A stretch of 64,000 nucleotides of DNA, from NCBI RefSeq assembly GCF_000379825.1, contig NZ_KB903818.1, forward strand, positions 74,556 through 138,555, read 5' to 3'. A program made the position numbers and the translations under genes. The notes beneath the pieces were generated by a model. It made no database searches. It was given only the letters and a program-made list of their open reading frames with translations, and had not been told where the DNA came from. Source of the DNA: Longispora albida DSM 44784. Its GTDB lineage: Bacteria > Actinomycetota > Actinomycetes > Mycobacteriales > Micromonosporaceae. Below, one piece after another: positions 8,572 through 17,948 of the stretch; position 1 is the stretch's first letter; every line of letters starts with the position of its first letter.

Positions 8572-9947
8572 GCAACCGCCGGAGCTGGCGCCCGGCGTTC
8601 CCGCAACACCACCAGTGCCACCACCAGCGCCAGAGCCATCACCCCGGCCCCCACCTGGAACGCCAGCCGGTATCCCTCGGCCAGTGCCTCCACGCGCCCG
8701 GCGTCCGTCAGTTCGGCTGTCCGCCCGGCGGCCACTGTGGCCAGCACGGCCACCCCGATCGCGCCGCCGATCTGCTGGGTCGTGTTGGCCAGCCCCGACG
8801 CGATCCCCGAGTCCTCGGCGGACACTCCGGACATCGCCAGTCCTGCCATCGCGGGCAGGGTCAGCCCGCCCCCGATGCCCAGCAGCACCAGGGCCGGCAG
8901 AACATCTTGAACATAAGACCCCTCATCCGGTACCCGCGTGAGCAGCCCATACCCAGCCACCAGCGCCACCAGCCCGCCCACCAGCACCGCGCGCGTCCCG
9001 TACCGCCCGATCAGCCGGGCGGCCATCCCGAGCGCGACCGCCCCGATCGCCACCGTGATCGGCAGGAACGCCAGCCCGGTACCGAGCGGCCCGTACCCGA
9101 GCACGTCCTGCAGGTAGAGCCCCAGCAGGTACTGGAACGCGAGCATCGCGCCGATCACGAGTACCTGCACCAGGTTCGCCCCCGTCACCTCCCGCGACCG
9201 GAACACCCGCAGCGGCAGCAGCGGCCGGGCGGTCCTGGCCTGCCGTACGACGAACCCGGTCAGGAGCACGGCGGCCGCCCCGCCCGGCATCAGCACCTCA
9301 CCCGTCACGATCGCGTACACCGCGAGCATCATCCCGCCGGTCACCAGCAGCGCGCCCAGCCCGTCGGCCCCGGCCCGCAGCCCGGCGCCCGTGTCGCCAT
9401 CCACCCATCGCAGGGCGGCCAGGAGCACACCCAGCCCCAGCGGCAGGTTCACGAAGAAGATCCAGTGCCAGCTGACCAGCTCGGTGAGTACCCCGCCGCC
9501 CAGGACACCCACCGAGGCACCGGCCGCGCCCACGAAGCTGTACACCCCGATGGCCTTGGCCTGCGCACCTGGCTCGGGGAACATCGTGACGATCATGCCC
9601 AGCACCACGGCGGACGTCATCGCCCCACCGGCCCCCTGGAGGAACCGGGCCGCGACCAGCATCTCCTGGCTCCCCGACAGCCCAGCCAGCACGGAGGCCG
9701 CCACGAACACCACCAGCCCCGACACGAACATCCGCTTCCGCCCGAGCAGATCCCCCAGCCGCCCGAACAACAGCAGCAGCCCGCCGAACGCGATCAGGTA
9801 GGCGTTGACCACCCACGCCAGACCACCCGGCGTGAACCCGAGATCCCGCTGGATGGCCGGCAACGCGACGTTGCTGATCGTCCCGTCCAAAATGATCATC
9901 ATCTGCCCTGCGGCGAGTACCGCCAGCGACAACCAGCGCGACTTCAT
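8568..9947 (-). CDS. MFS drug exporter, DHA2 (14-TM) family
   Basis: A 459-residue integral membrane protein. It begins with TM1 and the motif LDGTISNVALPAIQRDLG (motif D1), followed by GRLGDLLGRKRMF (motif A) and many hydrophobic helices to the C-terminus. Expected to be a proton-coupled exporter of a hydrophobic compound. The start is ATG 9947. It diverges from the HxlR regulator gene 82 bp away, a common arrangement in which the regulator controls the pump. No substrate can be named. Confidence 0.92.
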   Translation of the reverse strand: MKSRWLSLAVLAAGQMMIILDGTISNVALPAIQRDLGFTPGGLAWVVNAYLIAFGGLLLLFGRLGDLLGRKRMFVSGLVVFVAASVLAGLSGSQEMLVAARFLQGAGGAMTSAVVLGMIVTMFPEPGAQAKAIGVYSFVGAAGASVGVLGGGVLTELVSWHWIFFVNLPLGLGVLLAALRWVDGDTGAGLRAGADGLGALLVTGGMMLAVYAIVTGEVLMPGGAAAVLLTGFVVRQARTARPLLPLRVFRSREVTGANLVQVLVIGAMLAFQYLLGLYLQDVLGYGPLGTGLAFLPITVAIGAVALGMAARLIGRYGTRAVLVGGLVALVAGYGLLTRVPDEGSYVQDVLPALVLLGIGGGLTLPAMAGLAMSGVSAEDSGIASGLANTTQQIGGAIGVAVLATVAAGRTAELTDAGRVEALAEGYRLAFQVGAGVMALALVVALVVLRERRAPAPAVA

Positions 9948-10029
9948 GGCCCTGACCTCCAAAGGTGCACGACTTGTTACTGGGGCCATGCTCTGTGACC
10001 ATTGGTGCTCGCGATAAGGAGGCACTTTC

Positions 10030-10410
10030 ATGTTGCAGGGGAACACTGATGTGTCTGTCCAGGCCGGCCCCGGTGAGGCCTGCACGATCAGTGAGGTGGT
10101 TAACAGGGTCGCCAGCAAGTGGGCGATCGGGGTACTCGTCGCCGTGGCCCCGGGCCCGATCCGCTTCACCGAGCTGGAACGCGAGATGAAGGGCATCAGC
10201 CGCCGGATGCTGACCCTGACCCTGCGCAACCTCGAACGCGACGGCCTGCTGCACCGCGAGGTCTATCCGACCGTCCCGCCGAAGGTCGAGTACACCCTGA
10301 CCCCGATGGCCGCCAGGCTGCACCAGCACCTGCGCGGCCTGGTCGACTGGGCGGCGGACCACCGCACGGACGTGGCGGCCGCCCGCCTCCTCTTCGACGC
10401 CCAGCACTGA
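10030..10410 (+). CDS. HxlR-family transcriptional regulator
   Basis: A 126-residue winged-helix protein. The HxlR core is plain: a Cys near the N-terminus (ACTISEVV), SKWAIGVLVAV, RFTELEREMKGISRRMLTLTLRNLERDGLL and VEYTLTPMAA. Members of this family sense reactive electrophiles or quinones through the N-terminal Cys. Divergent from the MFS exporter, which it probably represses. A GGAGG-type site precedes the ATG. A strong bidirectional hairpin follows. Confidence 0.93.
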   Translation: MLQGNTDVSVQAGPGEACTISEVVNRVASKWAIGVLVAVAPGPIRFTELEREMKGISRRMLTLTLRNLERDGLLHREVYPTVPPKVEYTLTPMAARLHQHLRGLVDWAADHRTDVAAARLLFDAQH

Positions 10411-10447
10411 GAAGGGCCCCGTCTCAACCCGAGACGGGGCCCTTCTC
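10409..10447. terminator. Bidirectional terminator between hxlR-like and surface-protein genes
   Basis: Perfect 17-bp stem (10409-10425 with 10431-10447) with a 5-nt loop. It sits between two convergent genes and overlaps the stop codon of the HxlR gene. Confidence 0.9.
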
Positions 10448-10460
10448 ACACAACTACTCG

Positions 10461-11912
10461 CTAGTCGTCCAGCCAGTCCAGCGGCCGCCGCTCCTGCTGG
10501 CGCGGCTGCTGCTGCCCGTGCCCGCCGTACTGCTGCGGCTGCTGCCCACCTTGCGGCGGGTACTGCGCGGTCTGCGGCCCGCCGAACTGCCGGGTCTGGT
10601 CGGCGTACGGATCCACCGGCGGCTGGTACTGCCGGGTCGCCTCACCCTGACCGGCCTGCCCGTAGGCGTCGGCGCCCGGCCGGAACTGCTGGGTCGGAGC
10701 GGCCTGCTGCGGCGGGGCACCGTACGGGTCAGCCGGAGCGCCGTACTGGTCGGTCCGCCCGTACCCACCCGGCTGGTACCCGTACGGATCGTCGGTGACC
10801 AGCGGGCCCTGGTGCATCATGGTCGGCGCGTCGTCAGCCGGGGGCATCGGCCGCGCGCCACCAGCCCCGCCGTACACGGTCGGCTTCGGCGCGACAGGCT
10901 CGTCGTCCTCCTCCTTGCCCTTGCGGAGCAGGAAGAAGATCGCGAGGCCGCCACCGCCGACCAGCAGGATGCCGAGGCCGATCAGGATCCAGGTCAGCGC
11001 ACCCAGCCCGCCGTCACCGGTACCGGTCTTCGTGCCGCTGTTCCCAGCGACAGCGCTGTCCTGCGGCTGCGGAGCGGCAGACGTCGCCGCCGGCGCGGAA
11101 CTGGCCGGAGCCGAGGGAGTCGCGCTGGCCTTGACGTCGATCGCGAGGTTGAGGCCGGCCAGCGGCACCCCGCCGGGCACGTTGGACTTGATGGTGGTCT
11201 TGGGCGGCGTTCCGGCCTTCGTGATCAGGATCGTCAGCGTGCCGGCCTTGAACCCGTTCGGGTCCCTCGCCGGGACGGTGAACTTGCCGTCCTCACCGGT
11301 CGCGACCTGGTTGGTCTGCCCGGCCGAGTCGGTGACCTTCACCGTCGCACCGCTGACCGGCTCGGCGGTCGTGAGGGTCTGCACCATCCCGGACACCGAG
11401 GGCACCCCGGGCGCCGCGGTCGGCGACGCCGGCGGCGCCGCGCCCTTCACGTCGACGTTGAACCCCTGCTCACCGGTGACGGTGAAGCCGGCAGCGCTGG
11501 CGTTGACGGTGGCGGGCAGGTTGGTGCTCGGCGTGCCCTGCGGCGAGCCGACCATGAACTGCACGACGGCCTTGCCGTCCTTGGGGAGCACCGCGATCTG
11601 GCAGGTAGCGGTCTTGCCCTGGTCGGCAAGCGAACAGGTGAAGCCCGGCGAGGACTGCGCGCCGTCGGAGAACTGCGCGTTGGACGGCAGCTGCACGGCG
11701 AGCTTGACGCTGGGAGCGGGCTTATCGGAGGTGTTCTCCACCGTGATCCGGACAGCCTTCGTCTGACCGGCCTCGATCGACACCGTCCCCGGGTCAACGT
11801 TGACCTTGAGGGTGTCGGCCGCCAGCGCGGGGCTCGCGCCAAAGGCCAGCATCCCGGCGACCATCGCGCCGACGACGCCGAACCGCGCCACTCGCATTGC
11901 TGGGTGGGTCAC
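10461..11912 (-). CDS. Secreted, membrane-anchored Ig-like surface protein with cytoplasmic Gln/Pro/Tyr tail
   Basis: 483 residues. Signal peptide about 1-31 (cleavage near ALAA-D), an extracellular beta-rich domain (about 32-150) resembling actinobacterial DUF11/Ig-type repeats, then a carboxypeptidase-regulatory-like beta sandwich (about 165-260: VSGMVQTL, PVSGATVKVTDSAG, GEDGKFTVPA). An Ala/Ser/Pro linker and one TM helix (about 301-325) are followed by an RKGKEEDDE stop-transfer and a roughly 150-residue tail rich in Tyr, Gln, Gly and Pro. It is a type I membrane protein. GTG start with AGGAGG 5 nt upstream. Function unknown; cell-surface adhesion or sensing is inferred. Confidence 0.85.
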   Translation of the reverse strand: MTHPAMRVARFGVVGAMVAGMLAFGASPALAADTLKVNVDPGTVSIEAGQTKAVRITVENTSDKPAPSVKLAVQLPSNAQFSDGAQSSPGFTCSLADQGKTATCQIAVLPKDGKAVVQFMVGSPQGTPSTNLPATVNASAAGFTVTGEQGFNVDVKGAAPPASPTAAPGVPSVSGMVQTLTTAEPVSGATVKVTDSAGQTNQVATGEDGKFTVPARDPNGFKAGTLTILITKAGTPPKTTIKSNVPGGVPLAGLNLAIDVKASATPSAPASSAPAATSAAPQPQDSAVAGNSGTKTGTGDGGLGALTWILIGLGILLVGGGGLAIFFLLRKGKEEDDEPVAPKPTVYGGAGGARPMPPADDAPTMMHQGPLVTDDPYGYQPGGYGRTDQYGAPADPYGAPPQQAAPTQQFRPGADAYGQAGQGEATRQYQPPVDPYADQTRQFGGPQTAQYPPQGGQQPQQYGGHGQQQPRQQERRPLDWLDD

Positions 11913-12013
11913 TACCGCCTCCTGGTCTTGCCTGACCGTGCATTACCACCGTCGTGCACTATACGGCGGAGCGGGCTGGCAAGCTCATGCGCGCCAGAGA
12001 CTATGGTCGGTTC

Positions 12014-12325
12014 ATGCCCGTTCATAACCCGAATCCGGCGGCCAGTGAGAAGATCGCCACTCGCGAATACCTCGCGGAGCTGGCGAGACGGGCTCCCGGC
12101 CGCACGGTGGAGGTCCGGGTACCTCCCTATGGTGCCGTCCAGTGCATCGAGGGCCCCCGTCACACCAGGGGTACTCCGCCCAACGTCGTCGAGACCGACC
12201 CGGCGACGTGGCTGGCCCTGGCGCGCGGCGAGCTTTCGTGGGCGGCGGCTGTCGAGTCCGGCTCGGTCCGCGCGAGCGGTTCGCGTGCCGATCTGTCGCC
12301 ATACCTCCCGCTCGCCGATCGTTAA
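12014..12325 (+). CDS. Bacterial SCP-like (sterol carrier) family protein
   Basis: About 103 residues. It matches the small 'sterol carrier family' protein often found just upstream of purF in actinomycetes: [36 protein letters not shown] is the recognisable core (only part of this string is diagnostic: [11 protein letters not shown] and [12 protein letters not shown]). The start is ATG 12014, because a TATGGT -10 lies 6 nt upstream (12002-12007), giving a leaderless mRNA. GTG 11954 in frame is less likely. The lipid-binding role is inferred from family only. Confidence 0.78.
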   Translation: MPVHNPNPAASEKIATREYLAELARRAPGRTVEVRVPPYGAVQCIEGPRHTRGTPPNVVETDPATWLALARGELSWAAAVESGSVRASGSRADLSPYLPLADR

Positions 12326-12572
12326 CCTGATCACACCGCCGCGCTTCGCCTCGGGTACGCGGAGAATTCGTTTTCGACATAAGTCGCAGATGCGGACAAA
12401 CGGCAGCGGGCAATAAGCCCGAATTATGGCACTCGATCACTGGCGCCCGCCCCTTGTGACCGGCTATGGTCAGGGGCGGAAATCGGGGAAACGGCGGCCG
12501 TCTGCGCAGCACACGGCCTCGCGTAGACTCCAGAGCTGACGGCTTATTCCCATCTCCCGCAAGGAGTGGCAC
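12326..12572 (+). promoter_or_regulatory. purF upstream region
   Basis: 247 bp, unusually AT-rich between 12360 and 12440, with short inverted repeats (CGAC-ATAA-GTCG near 12375). A TAGACT box at 12524-12529 is a plausible -10, 44 bp before purF. AAGGAG precedes the GTG start. No purine riboswitch fold was recognised. Confidence 0.45.
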
Positions 12573-14084
12573 GTGCCCCGAGGCGACGGGCTTCTGACCC
12601 ATGACCTCGACCCCCAGGAACGAGGCCCGCAGGACGCCTGCGGCGTCTTCGGTGTCTGGGCACCTGGCGAAGAGGTCGCCAAGCTGAGCTACTTCGGTCT
12701 GTACGCCCTCCAGCACCGTGGCCAGGAGGCTGCGGGCATCGCGGTGAGCGACGGTTCCGGGGTCACCGTGTACAAGGACGTCGGCCTGGTCTCCCAGGTG
12801 TTCGACGAGTCGACTCTGGGCAGCCTGCACGGCCATCTGGCCATCGGCCACGCCCGTTACTCCACCTCCGGCGACTCGACCTGGGAGAACGCCCAGCCCA
12901 CCCTGCGGTCCACCGCTGGTGGCACGACGATCGCCCTCGCGCACAACGGCAACCTGGTCAACAAGGCCGAGCTGGCCGAGCGCGCGGCGCAGGTCAGCAC
13001 CGGCGAGCTGGGCACCAGCGACACCGGCAGCCTGGCCACCCTGCTGGCCGGCCACCCGGACCTGTCGGTCGAGGCGGCGGCCATGAAGGTCCTGCCGACC
13101 GTCAAGGGCGCGTTCAGCCTGGTCTTCATGGACGAGAACACGCTGTACGCCGCCCGCGACCCCCAGGGCGTCCGCCCGCTGGTCCTCGGCCGCCTCGAGC
13201 GCGGCTGGGTGGTGGCCAGCGAGAAGTCGGCCCTGGACATCGTCGGCGCGAGTTTCGTCCGCGAGATCGAGCCGGGCGAGCTGGTCGCGATCGACGAGGA
13301 GGGGCTGCGCTCGGAGCGCTTCGCCAGCCCCGACCCGAAGGGCTGCCTGTTCGAGTACGTCTACCTGGCCCGCCCCGACGCCACGATCGCCGGCCGCAAT
13401 GTCTACCAGACCCGGGTCGGGATCGGCGAGCAGCTGGCCCGCGAGTTCCCGGTCGAGGCTGACCTGGTCATCCCGTCGCCAGAGTCGGGTACGCCGGCGG
13501 CGATCGGCTACGCCCGCGAGTCGGGCATCCCCTACGGCGTCGGCCTCGTCAAGAACGCCTACGTCGGCCGCACGTTCATCCAGCCGTCCCAGACGCTGCG
13601 CCAGCTGGGCATCCGCCTCAAGCTGAACCCGCTGCCCGACGTGGTACGCGGCAAGCGGATCATCGTCGTCGACGACTCGATCGTCCGGGGCAACACGCAG
13701 CGCGCGATCGTCCGGATGCTCCGGGAGGCCGGCGCGGTCGAGGTGCACGTCCGGATCGCGTCCCCGCCGGTGAAGTGGCCGTGCTTCTACGGCATCGACT
13801 TCGCCACCCGCGCGGAGCTGGTCGCCAACGGCCTCGACAACGACGGCATCCGGCATTCGATCGGCGCGGACTCCCTCGGGTACGTCTCGCTGGACGGCCT
13901 GATCAAGGCGACGGAGCAGCCGAAGAACCGGCTGTGCCGCGCGTGCTTCGACGGGGAGTACCCGATCGAGCTGCCGGAGCGCAGCCTGCTGGGCAAGCAC
14001 CTGCTCGAGGGCCTGGGCAAGCGCCTGGACAACGAGGAAACACAGCCAGTGGCCGCCACAGGCCTTGCTAGGGGAGAGTCATGA
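12573..14084 (+). CDS. purF: Amidophosphoribosyltransferase (PurF)
   Basis: First committed purine step: PRPP plus glutamine gives phosphoribosylamine. 503 residues including a 22-residue propeptide, so that Cys23 (ACGVFG) becomes the N-terminal nucleophile after processing. Cysteines placed as in the Bacillus-type enzyme (CLFEYVYL, PCFYGID, LCRACF) imply a 4Fe-4S cluster. The PRPP loop VVDDSIVRGNT is intact. GTG start with AAGGAG. It overlaps purM by 4 nt. Confidence 0.97.
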   Translation: MPRGDGLLTHDLDPQERGPQDACGVFGVWAPGEEVAKLSYFGLYALQHRGQEAAGIAVSDGSGVTVYKDVGLVSQVFDESTLGSLHGHLAIGHARYSTSGDSTWENAQPTLRSTAGGTTIALAHNGNLVNKAELAERAAQVSTGELGTSDTGSLATLLAGHPDLSVEAAAMKVLPTVKGAFSLVFMDENTLYAARDPQGVRPLVLGRLERGWVVASEKSALDIVGASFVREIEPGELVAIDEEGLRSERFASPDPKGCLFEYVYLARPDATIAGRNVYQTRVGIGEQLAREFPVEADLVIPSPESGTPAAIGYARESGIPYGVGLVKNAYVGRTFIQPSQTLRQLGIRLKLNPLPDVVRGKRIIVVDDSIVRGNTQRAIVRMLREAGAVEVHVRIASPPVKWPCFYGIDFATRAELVANGLDNDGIRHSIGADSLGYVSLDGLIKATEQPKNRLCRACFDGEYPIELPERSLLGKHLLEGLGKRLDNEETQPVAATGLARGES

Positions 14085-15193
14085 CCCACGTGACCGAGGA
14101 CGCGAAGTTGATTCGTGAGCCGTGGAGCGGCGGTAAGCGCCGCAGCCCGTCCTACGCGGATGCCGGGGTCTCGATCACGGCCGGCGAGGAGGCCGTCGAG
14201 CTGCTCAAGTCGAAGGTCCGCAAGACCTACCGGCCAGAGGTGGTCGGCGGGATCGGCGGCTTCGCTGGCCTGTTCCGGCTGGATGTCGGCAAGTACAAGC
14301 AGCCGCTGCTGGCCTCGTCGACGGACGGCGTGGGCACGAAGCTGGTGATCGCGCAGCAGATGGGCATCCACGACACGGTCGGCATCGACCTGGTCGCCAT
14401 GATCGTGGACGACCTGGTGGCGTGTGGCGCCGAGCCGCTGTTCATGCAGGACTACATCGCGTGCGGCGAGGTCGTCCCGGCCAAGATCGCAGAGATCGCC
14501 GGCGGCATGGCCGACGGCTGCCGGTACGCGGGCTGTTCCCTGGTCGGCGGCGAGATCGCCGAGCACCCGGGCGTGATGCGTCCCGACGAGTACGACATCT
14601 CGGGCACCGCCGTCGGTGTCGTGGACGCCGACAAGGTCCTCGGCCCGGAGCGGGTCCAGCTCGGCGACACCGTGATCGCGATGCGCTCCTCCGGCCTGCA
14701 CTCCAACGGGTACTCGCTGGTCCGCCACGTCCTCCAGGGCGTAGCCCGGATGCGCCTGGACTCCGTCGTCGAGGAACTGGGCAACCAGCGCACCCTCGGC
14801 GAGGAACTCCTCACCCCGACCCGGATCTACGCGAAGGACTGCCTGGAGCTCATCCAGGAGTGCGACGTCCGCGCCTTCGCCCACATCACCGGCGGCGGCA
14901 TCCCCGGCAACCTCGACCGGGTCCTCCCGGCCACGATGGACGCCGTGGTCGACCGCTCCACCTGGCGCCCGCAGCCGATCTTCGAGCTGGTGCACGCCAA
15001 GGGCAAGATCGAGATGGCCGAGATGGAGCGCACCTTCAACATGGGTGCCGGCATGATGGCCGTGGTCTCCGCCGAGGACACCGACCGTGCCCTGGCCCTG
15101 CTCACCGCTCGCGGCGTCGAGTCCTGGGCCGTCGGCGAGGTCATCGAGGGCTCCGGCGTGGTCCAGATGATGGGCGACTACACCCGAGGTTAG
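14081..15193 (+). CDS. purM: Phosphoribosylformylglycinamidine cyclo-ligase (PurM, AIRS)
   Basis: Closes the imidazole ring of FGAM to give AIR, using ATP. 370 residues. Recognisable are ASSTDGVGTKL (nucleotide site), MIVDDLVACGAEPLF, LVGGEIAEHPG and HITGGGIPGNL. Coupled to purF through an ATGA overlap, the usual actinomycete purF-purM order. A long-loop hairpin lies 24 nt after the stop. Confidence 0.97.
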   Translation: MTHVTEDAKLIREPWSGGKRRSPSYADAGVSITAGEEAVELLKSKVRKTYRPEVVGGIGGFAGLFRLDVGKYKQPLLASSTDGVGTKLVIAQQMGIHDTVGIDLVAMIVDDLVACGAEPLFMQDYIACGEVVPAKIAEIAGGMADGCRYAGCSLVGGEIAEHPGVMRPDEYDISGTAVGVVDADKVLGPERVQLGDTVIAMRSSGLHSNGYSLVRHVLQGVARMRLDSVVEELGNQRTLGEELLTPTRIYAKDCLELIQECDVRAFAHITGGGIPGNLDRVLPATMDAVVDRSTWRPQPIFELVHAKGKIEMAEMERTFNMGAGMMAVVSAEDTDRALALLTARGVESWAVGEVIEGSGVVQMMGDYTRG

Positions 15194-15216
15194 GGTGGGG
15201 CACCTCCCAGACCAAG

Positions 15217-15257
15217 AACGGCCGCCCACGTACAACACCGGTACGAGGGCGGCCGTT
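15217..15257 (+). terminator. Terminator hairpin after purM
   Basis: 11-bp perfect stem (15217-15227 with 15247-15257) and a 19-nt loop. Confidence 0.65.
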
Positions 15258-15298
15258 CCGCTTGTCATTCTCGCCCTGGAAGGCGCCACTTCACGTCT

Positions 15299-15482
15299 GA
15301 TCAAAACCAGAACCACAGATCAAACCCGTGATTTTGTACGAGGCACCGGAGTCCCCACCTCAACCAAGCACCACAGCCGTCCAGCCCGTCGTGACAGCCC
15401 GGACCAAGCCAACGTTCTGGCAGCACTGCAGCCCCGCCTCGCAGGCGGTACAAAATCGCGTTCTTGATCTTTGCTCTTGATC
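15299..15482. repeat. Imperfect long inverted repeat in the purM-argA gap
   Basis: The 316-bp purM-argA gap has no gene. Its outer parts are inverted copies: GATCAAAACC..GATCAAACCCGTGATTTTGTAC on the left (15300-15341) matches, inverted, a right arm at about 15440-15482 containing GTACAAAATCGCG and two GATC-containing words (CTTGATCTTTGCTCTTGATC). It may be a degenerate dispersed intergenic repeat or MITE-like element. Confidence 0.5.
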
Positions 15483-15509
15483 TAACGCGAAGTGGCCCTG
15501 GACAGGGCC

Positions 15510-16025
15510 TCACAACCTAAGCAGCATCCGGGTGTTCCCCAGGGTGTTTGGCTTGACCCGTTCCAGGTCGAGGAACTCCGCGACGCCCTCGTCGTGTGAG
15601 CGCAGCATCTCGGCGTACACCTCGGCGTCGACCGGTGTGTTCTCGATCGTCTGGAAGCCCAGCCGCCCGAAGAACTCGACCTCGAAGGTCAGCACGAAGA
15701 CACGGCGGATACCGAGTTCGCGGGCGGTGTCGAGCAGCCCGGTGACAAGGCGGCGGCCGACCCCGGAGCCAGCGGCCGACGGATCGACGGCCACGGTACG
15801 GATCTCGGCGAGGTCCCGCCACAGGACGTGCAGCGCACCGCAGCCGACGACCTCGTTGTCGCGGGCGGCGACCCGGAATTCCTGCACAGCCTCGTAGAGC
15901 GTGACTGCCGCCTTGCTGAGCAGCCGGCGGTCCGGCACGTACATGTCGACGAGCCGTTTGATGCCGGGCACGTCCGCTGTCCGTGCCCGGCGGATCTCTA
16001 TACCGCCAGCCGTATTGTCATGCAC
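15510..16025 (-). CDS. argA: N-acetylglutamate synthase (amino-acid N-acetyltransferase), ArgA/Rv2747 type
   Basis: GNAT enzyme of 171 residues making N-acetylglutamate for arginine synthesis. The sequence follows mycobacterial Rv2747 ArgA closely: RRARTADVPGIKRLVD, LYEAVQEF, VVGCGALHVLWRDL, EIRTVAVDP, RVFVLTFEVEFF and GVAEFLDLERVKPN. The acetyl-CoA loop is AAGSGVGRRL. This short form lacks the kinase-like domain of enterobacterial ArgA. GTG start at 16025. It is a single gene, divergent from nothing obvious; DUF3073 follows upstream on the same strand. Confidence 0.9.
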   Translation of the reverse strand: MHDNTAGGIEIRRARTADVPGIKRLVDMYVPDRRLLSKAAVTLYEAVQEFRVAARDNEVVGCGALHVLWRDLAEIRTVAVDPSAAGSGVGRRLVTGLLDTARELGIRRVFVLTFEVEFFGRLGFQTIENTPVDAEVYAEMLRSHDEGVAEFLDLERVKPNTLGNTRMLLRL

Positions 16026-16109
16026 ACTCGCATGCTACCTCGCACAGAACTGACGACGGAGCGCACCGTCCCGGCTGGACGGCGCGCTCACGCGTGGTGT
16101 TCTGGTAGG

Positions 16110-16307
16110 TCAGCGACTACTTGTGTGGTGGTGCTGAGCCCAGGGATCGTCGTCATCCTCTTCGAGGTAGTCGTCGTGATCCCCGGCTGGCTTCGCTTCC
16201 CCGCCGGACAGTTCGCGCTGCAAAGCCGCGAGGTCCGTATTGGGGGAGGAGTACTTCAGCTCCCGGGCCACTTTCGTCTGCTTGGCCTTAGCACGGCCGC
16301 GCCCCAT
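16110..16307 (-). CDS. DUF3073 family protein
   Basis: A 65-residue, highly charged protein: basic N-terminus (GRGRAKAKQTKVARELKY), then an acidic tail with YLEEDDDDPW. DUF3073 proteins are conserved across actinobacteria and regularly sit between purM and valine dehydrogenase/bldC, as here. Function unknown; the charge pattern suggests nucleic-acid or ribosome contact, which is inference only. Confidence 0.88.
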   Translation of the reverse strand: MGRGRAKAKQTKVARELKYSSPNTDLAALQRELSGGEAKPAGDHDDYLEEDDDDPWAQHHHTSSR

Positions 16308-16880
16308 GGCCGACCCCCTCGCACAGATAACGGGGCGGCCCCTGAGAGGCGGGCCCCGAAGACGTCAGGTATCACTCGTGCTGACCACCTTACAGCGCCG
16401 AGCGGATATGCAAAATCTCGCCCCACCGGGGCGCGCCTTGCAACCCGGGTGAAAGCTCCGTTTTTGTCCAGCACTGCCCGGCTCGCCGAGGGGATGCAAG
16501 ACATCACACCTGGGAAAAGTAACCAGATGACCGAGGAAACCGAAGGTCAGAGGTTGAGCAGCTGCCGCAACCCGCCCGTCACCCGTTCCTCGCCGGCCCG
16601 TCCGCCACCCGTCGGAGAACGATCATCCGCGATCGGCTGGCCGGCCTGTCCCTGGCCACCTGTGACCCACCGGCCACGGCTGGCGCCCGGCCGTCAGACC
16701 GCCCCGTCAGATCGCCGGCGCTCACCACGGAACAGAACGCTGCCCGCGAGCGAAGAACCCGCCGGCTCGGGCGCTGGCTCAGCCCCGGTCCGGCGGGTTC
16801 TCCCCGCACCGTGCGTGCATAAACACCCAGTGCCCGCTGCCGTACCCCAGGCGGGCACGGCAACGGCAACGGGACGCGTC
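16308..16880. other. 573-bp intergenic region, DUF3073 leader and vdh downstream region
   Basis: No supported gene on either strand. It contains a 6-bp GC hairpin in the DUF3073 leader (16332-16337 with 16354-16359), then about 350 bp without recognised structure, then two terminator hairpins for the minus-strand dehydrogenase gene. Confidence 0.5.
16755..16858 (-). terminator. Two tandem hairpins downstream of valine dehydrogenase
   Basis: The first is an 8-bp stem 16830-16837 with 16851-16858. The second is an 11-bp stem 16755-16765 with 16790-16800. Both are just past the minus-strand stop at 16881. Confidence 0.6.
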
Positions 16881-17948
16881 CTACGGCAGCAGGATCGTCC
16901 GGAGGCGGCCGCAGTCGGCCATCCGGCGCTCGGCGAGCTGGTCGGCGGCGAGGGCCGGCGGGATGCTCTCGGTGTCGGCCAGCTCGAGGATCTGCTTGGT
17001 CGTGTCGTAGATCTTCGTGGCCCGGGCCTTGGCCCGCTCGAAGTTGAAGCCGCTGATCTCGTCGGCCACCTGGATCACGCCACCCGAGTTCACCAGGTAG
17101 TCGGGGGCGTAGAGGATGCCGGAGTCCGCGAGGAGCTTCTCGACGCCGGGGTGCGCGAGCTGGTTGTTGGCCGCGCCGACCACGATCTTGGCGGTGAGCA
17201 CCGGGACGGTGTCGTCGTTGAGGGCGCCACCGAGGGCGCACGGCGCGTAGATGTCCAGCGGCGTCGTGATCAGCGACATCGTGTCGTCGACGACCTCGAC
17301 CTGCGGGTACGCGGCCTTCACCCACTCCAGGGCCGGGGCGTACACGTCGGTGGCCACCACCGAGGCGCCGTCGTCGATCAGGTGCTTGACCAGGTACTTG
17401 CCGACCTTGCCCAGCCCGGCCACGCCGACCGTCCGGCCAGCCAGCGACGGCGTGCCCCACCTGTGCTCGGCCGCGGCGCGCATGCCCTGGAAGACACCCC
17501 AGGCGGTGAGGATGGACGAGTCGCCAGCCCCGCCGTGCTCGACGGAGCGGCCGGTGACGAAGCTGGTCTCCTTGGCGATGACGTCCATGTCCTGCACGTA
17601 GGTGCCGACGTCGCACGCCGTGTAGTACCGGCCGCGCAGCGACTCCACGAACCGGCCGTAGGCGCGCAGCAGTGCCTCCGACTTCACGGTGCCCGGGTCA
17701 CCCCAGATGACGGCCTTCCCGCCACCGAGGTCGAGGCCGGCCAGCGCGTTCTTGTACGCCATGCCCCTGCTCAGCTCCAGCACGTCGTGCAGGGCGTCTT
17801 CCTCGCTGGCGTACGGGTAGAACCGGGTGCCACCCAGCGCGGGGCCCAGGGCCGTGGAGTAGATCGCGATGATGGCCTTGAGCCCGGACTGCTTGTCCTG
17901 GCAGAACACGACCTGCTCGTGCCCGGTGTCGGCGGTGAATACGCCCAT
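16881..17948 (-). CDS. vdh: Valine (Leu/Glu/Phe/Val-type) dehydrogenase
   Basis: NAD-dependent oxidative deamination of branched-chain amino acids. 355 residues. The Glu/Leu/Phe/Val dehydrogenase signature [11 protein letters not shown] carries the catalytic Lys78, with substrate-binding Lys66 in MAYKNA. The Rossmann loop [12 protein letters not shown] lies near residue 175. The neighbourhood (DUF3073, then bldC) matches the vdh locus of Streptomyces, which is why valine is preferred over leucine. A CAGGAG ribosome site precedes ATG 17948, with about 70 bp of leader and a possible -10 near 18023. Confidence 0.88.
   Translation of the reverse strand: MGVFTADTGHEQVVFCQDKQSGLKAIIAIYSTALGPALGGTRFYPYASEEDALHDVLELSRGMAYKNALAGLDLGGGKAVIWGDPGTVKSEALLRAYGRFVESLRGRYYTACDVGTYVQDMDVIAKETSFVTGRSVEHGGAGDSSILTAWGVFQGMRAAAEHRWGTPSLAGRTVGVAGLGKVGKYLVKHLIDDGASVVATDVYAPALEWVKAAYPQVEVVDDTMSLITTPLDIYAPCALGGALNDDTVPVLTAKIVVGAANNQLAHPGVEKLLADSGILYAPDYLVNSGGVIQVADEISGFNFERAKARATKIYDTTKQILELADTESIPPALAADQLAERRMADCGRLRTILLP

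Noticed and set aside
12326..12572. Purine riboswitch before purF
   Set aside because: No recognisable three-way junction; region only AT-rich.
12012..14000. Minus-strand open frame of 662 codons
   Set aside because: Antisense to purF, which has complete catalytic motifs.
15299..15482. CRISPR-like repeat
   Set aside because: Only two inverted arms, no regularly spaced direct repeats, no cas genes.
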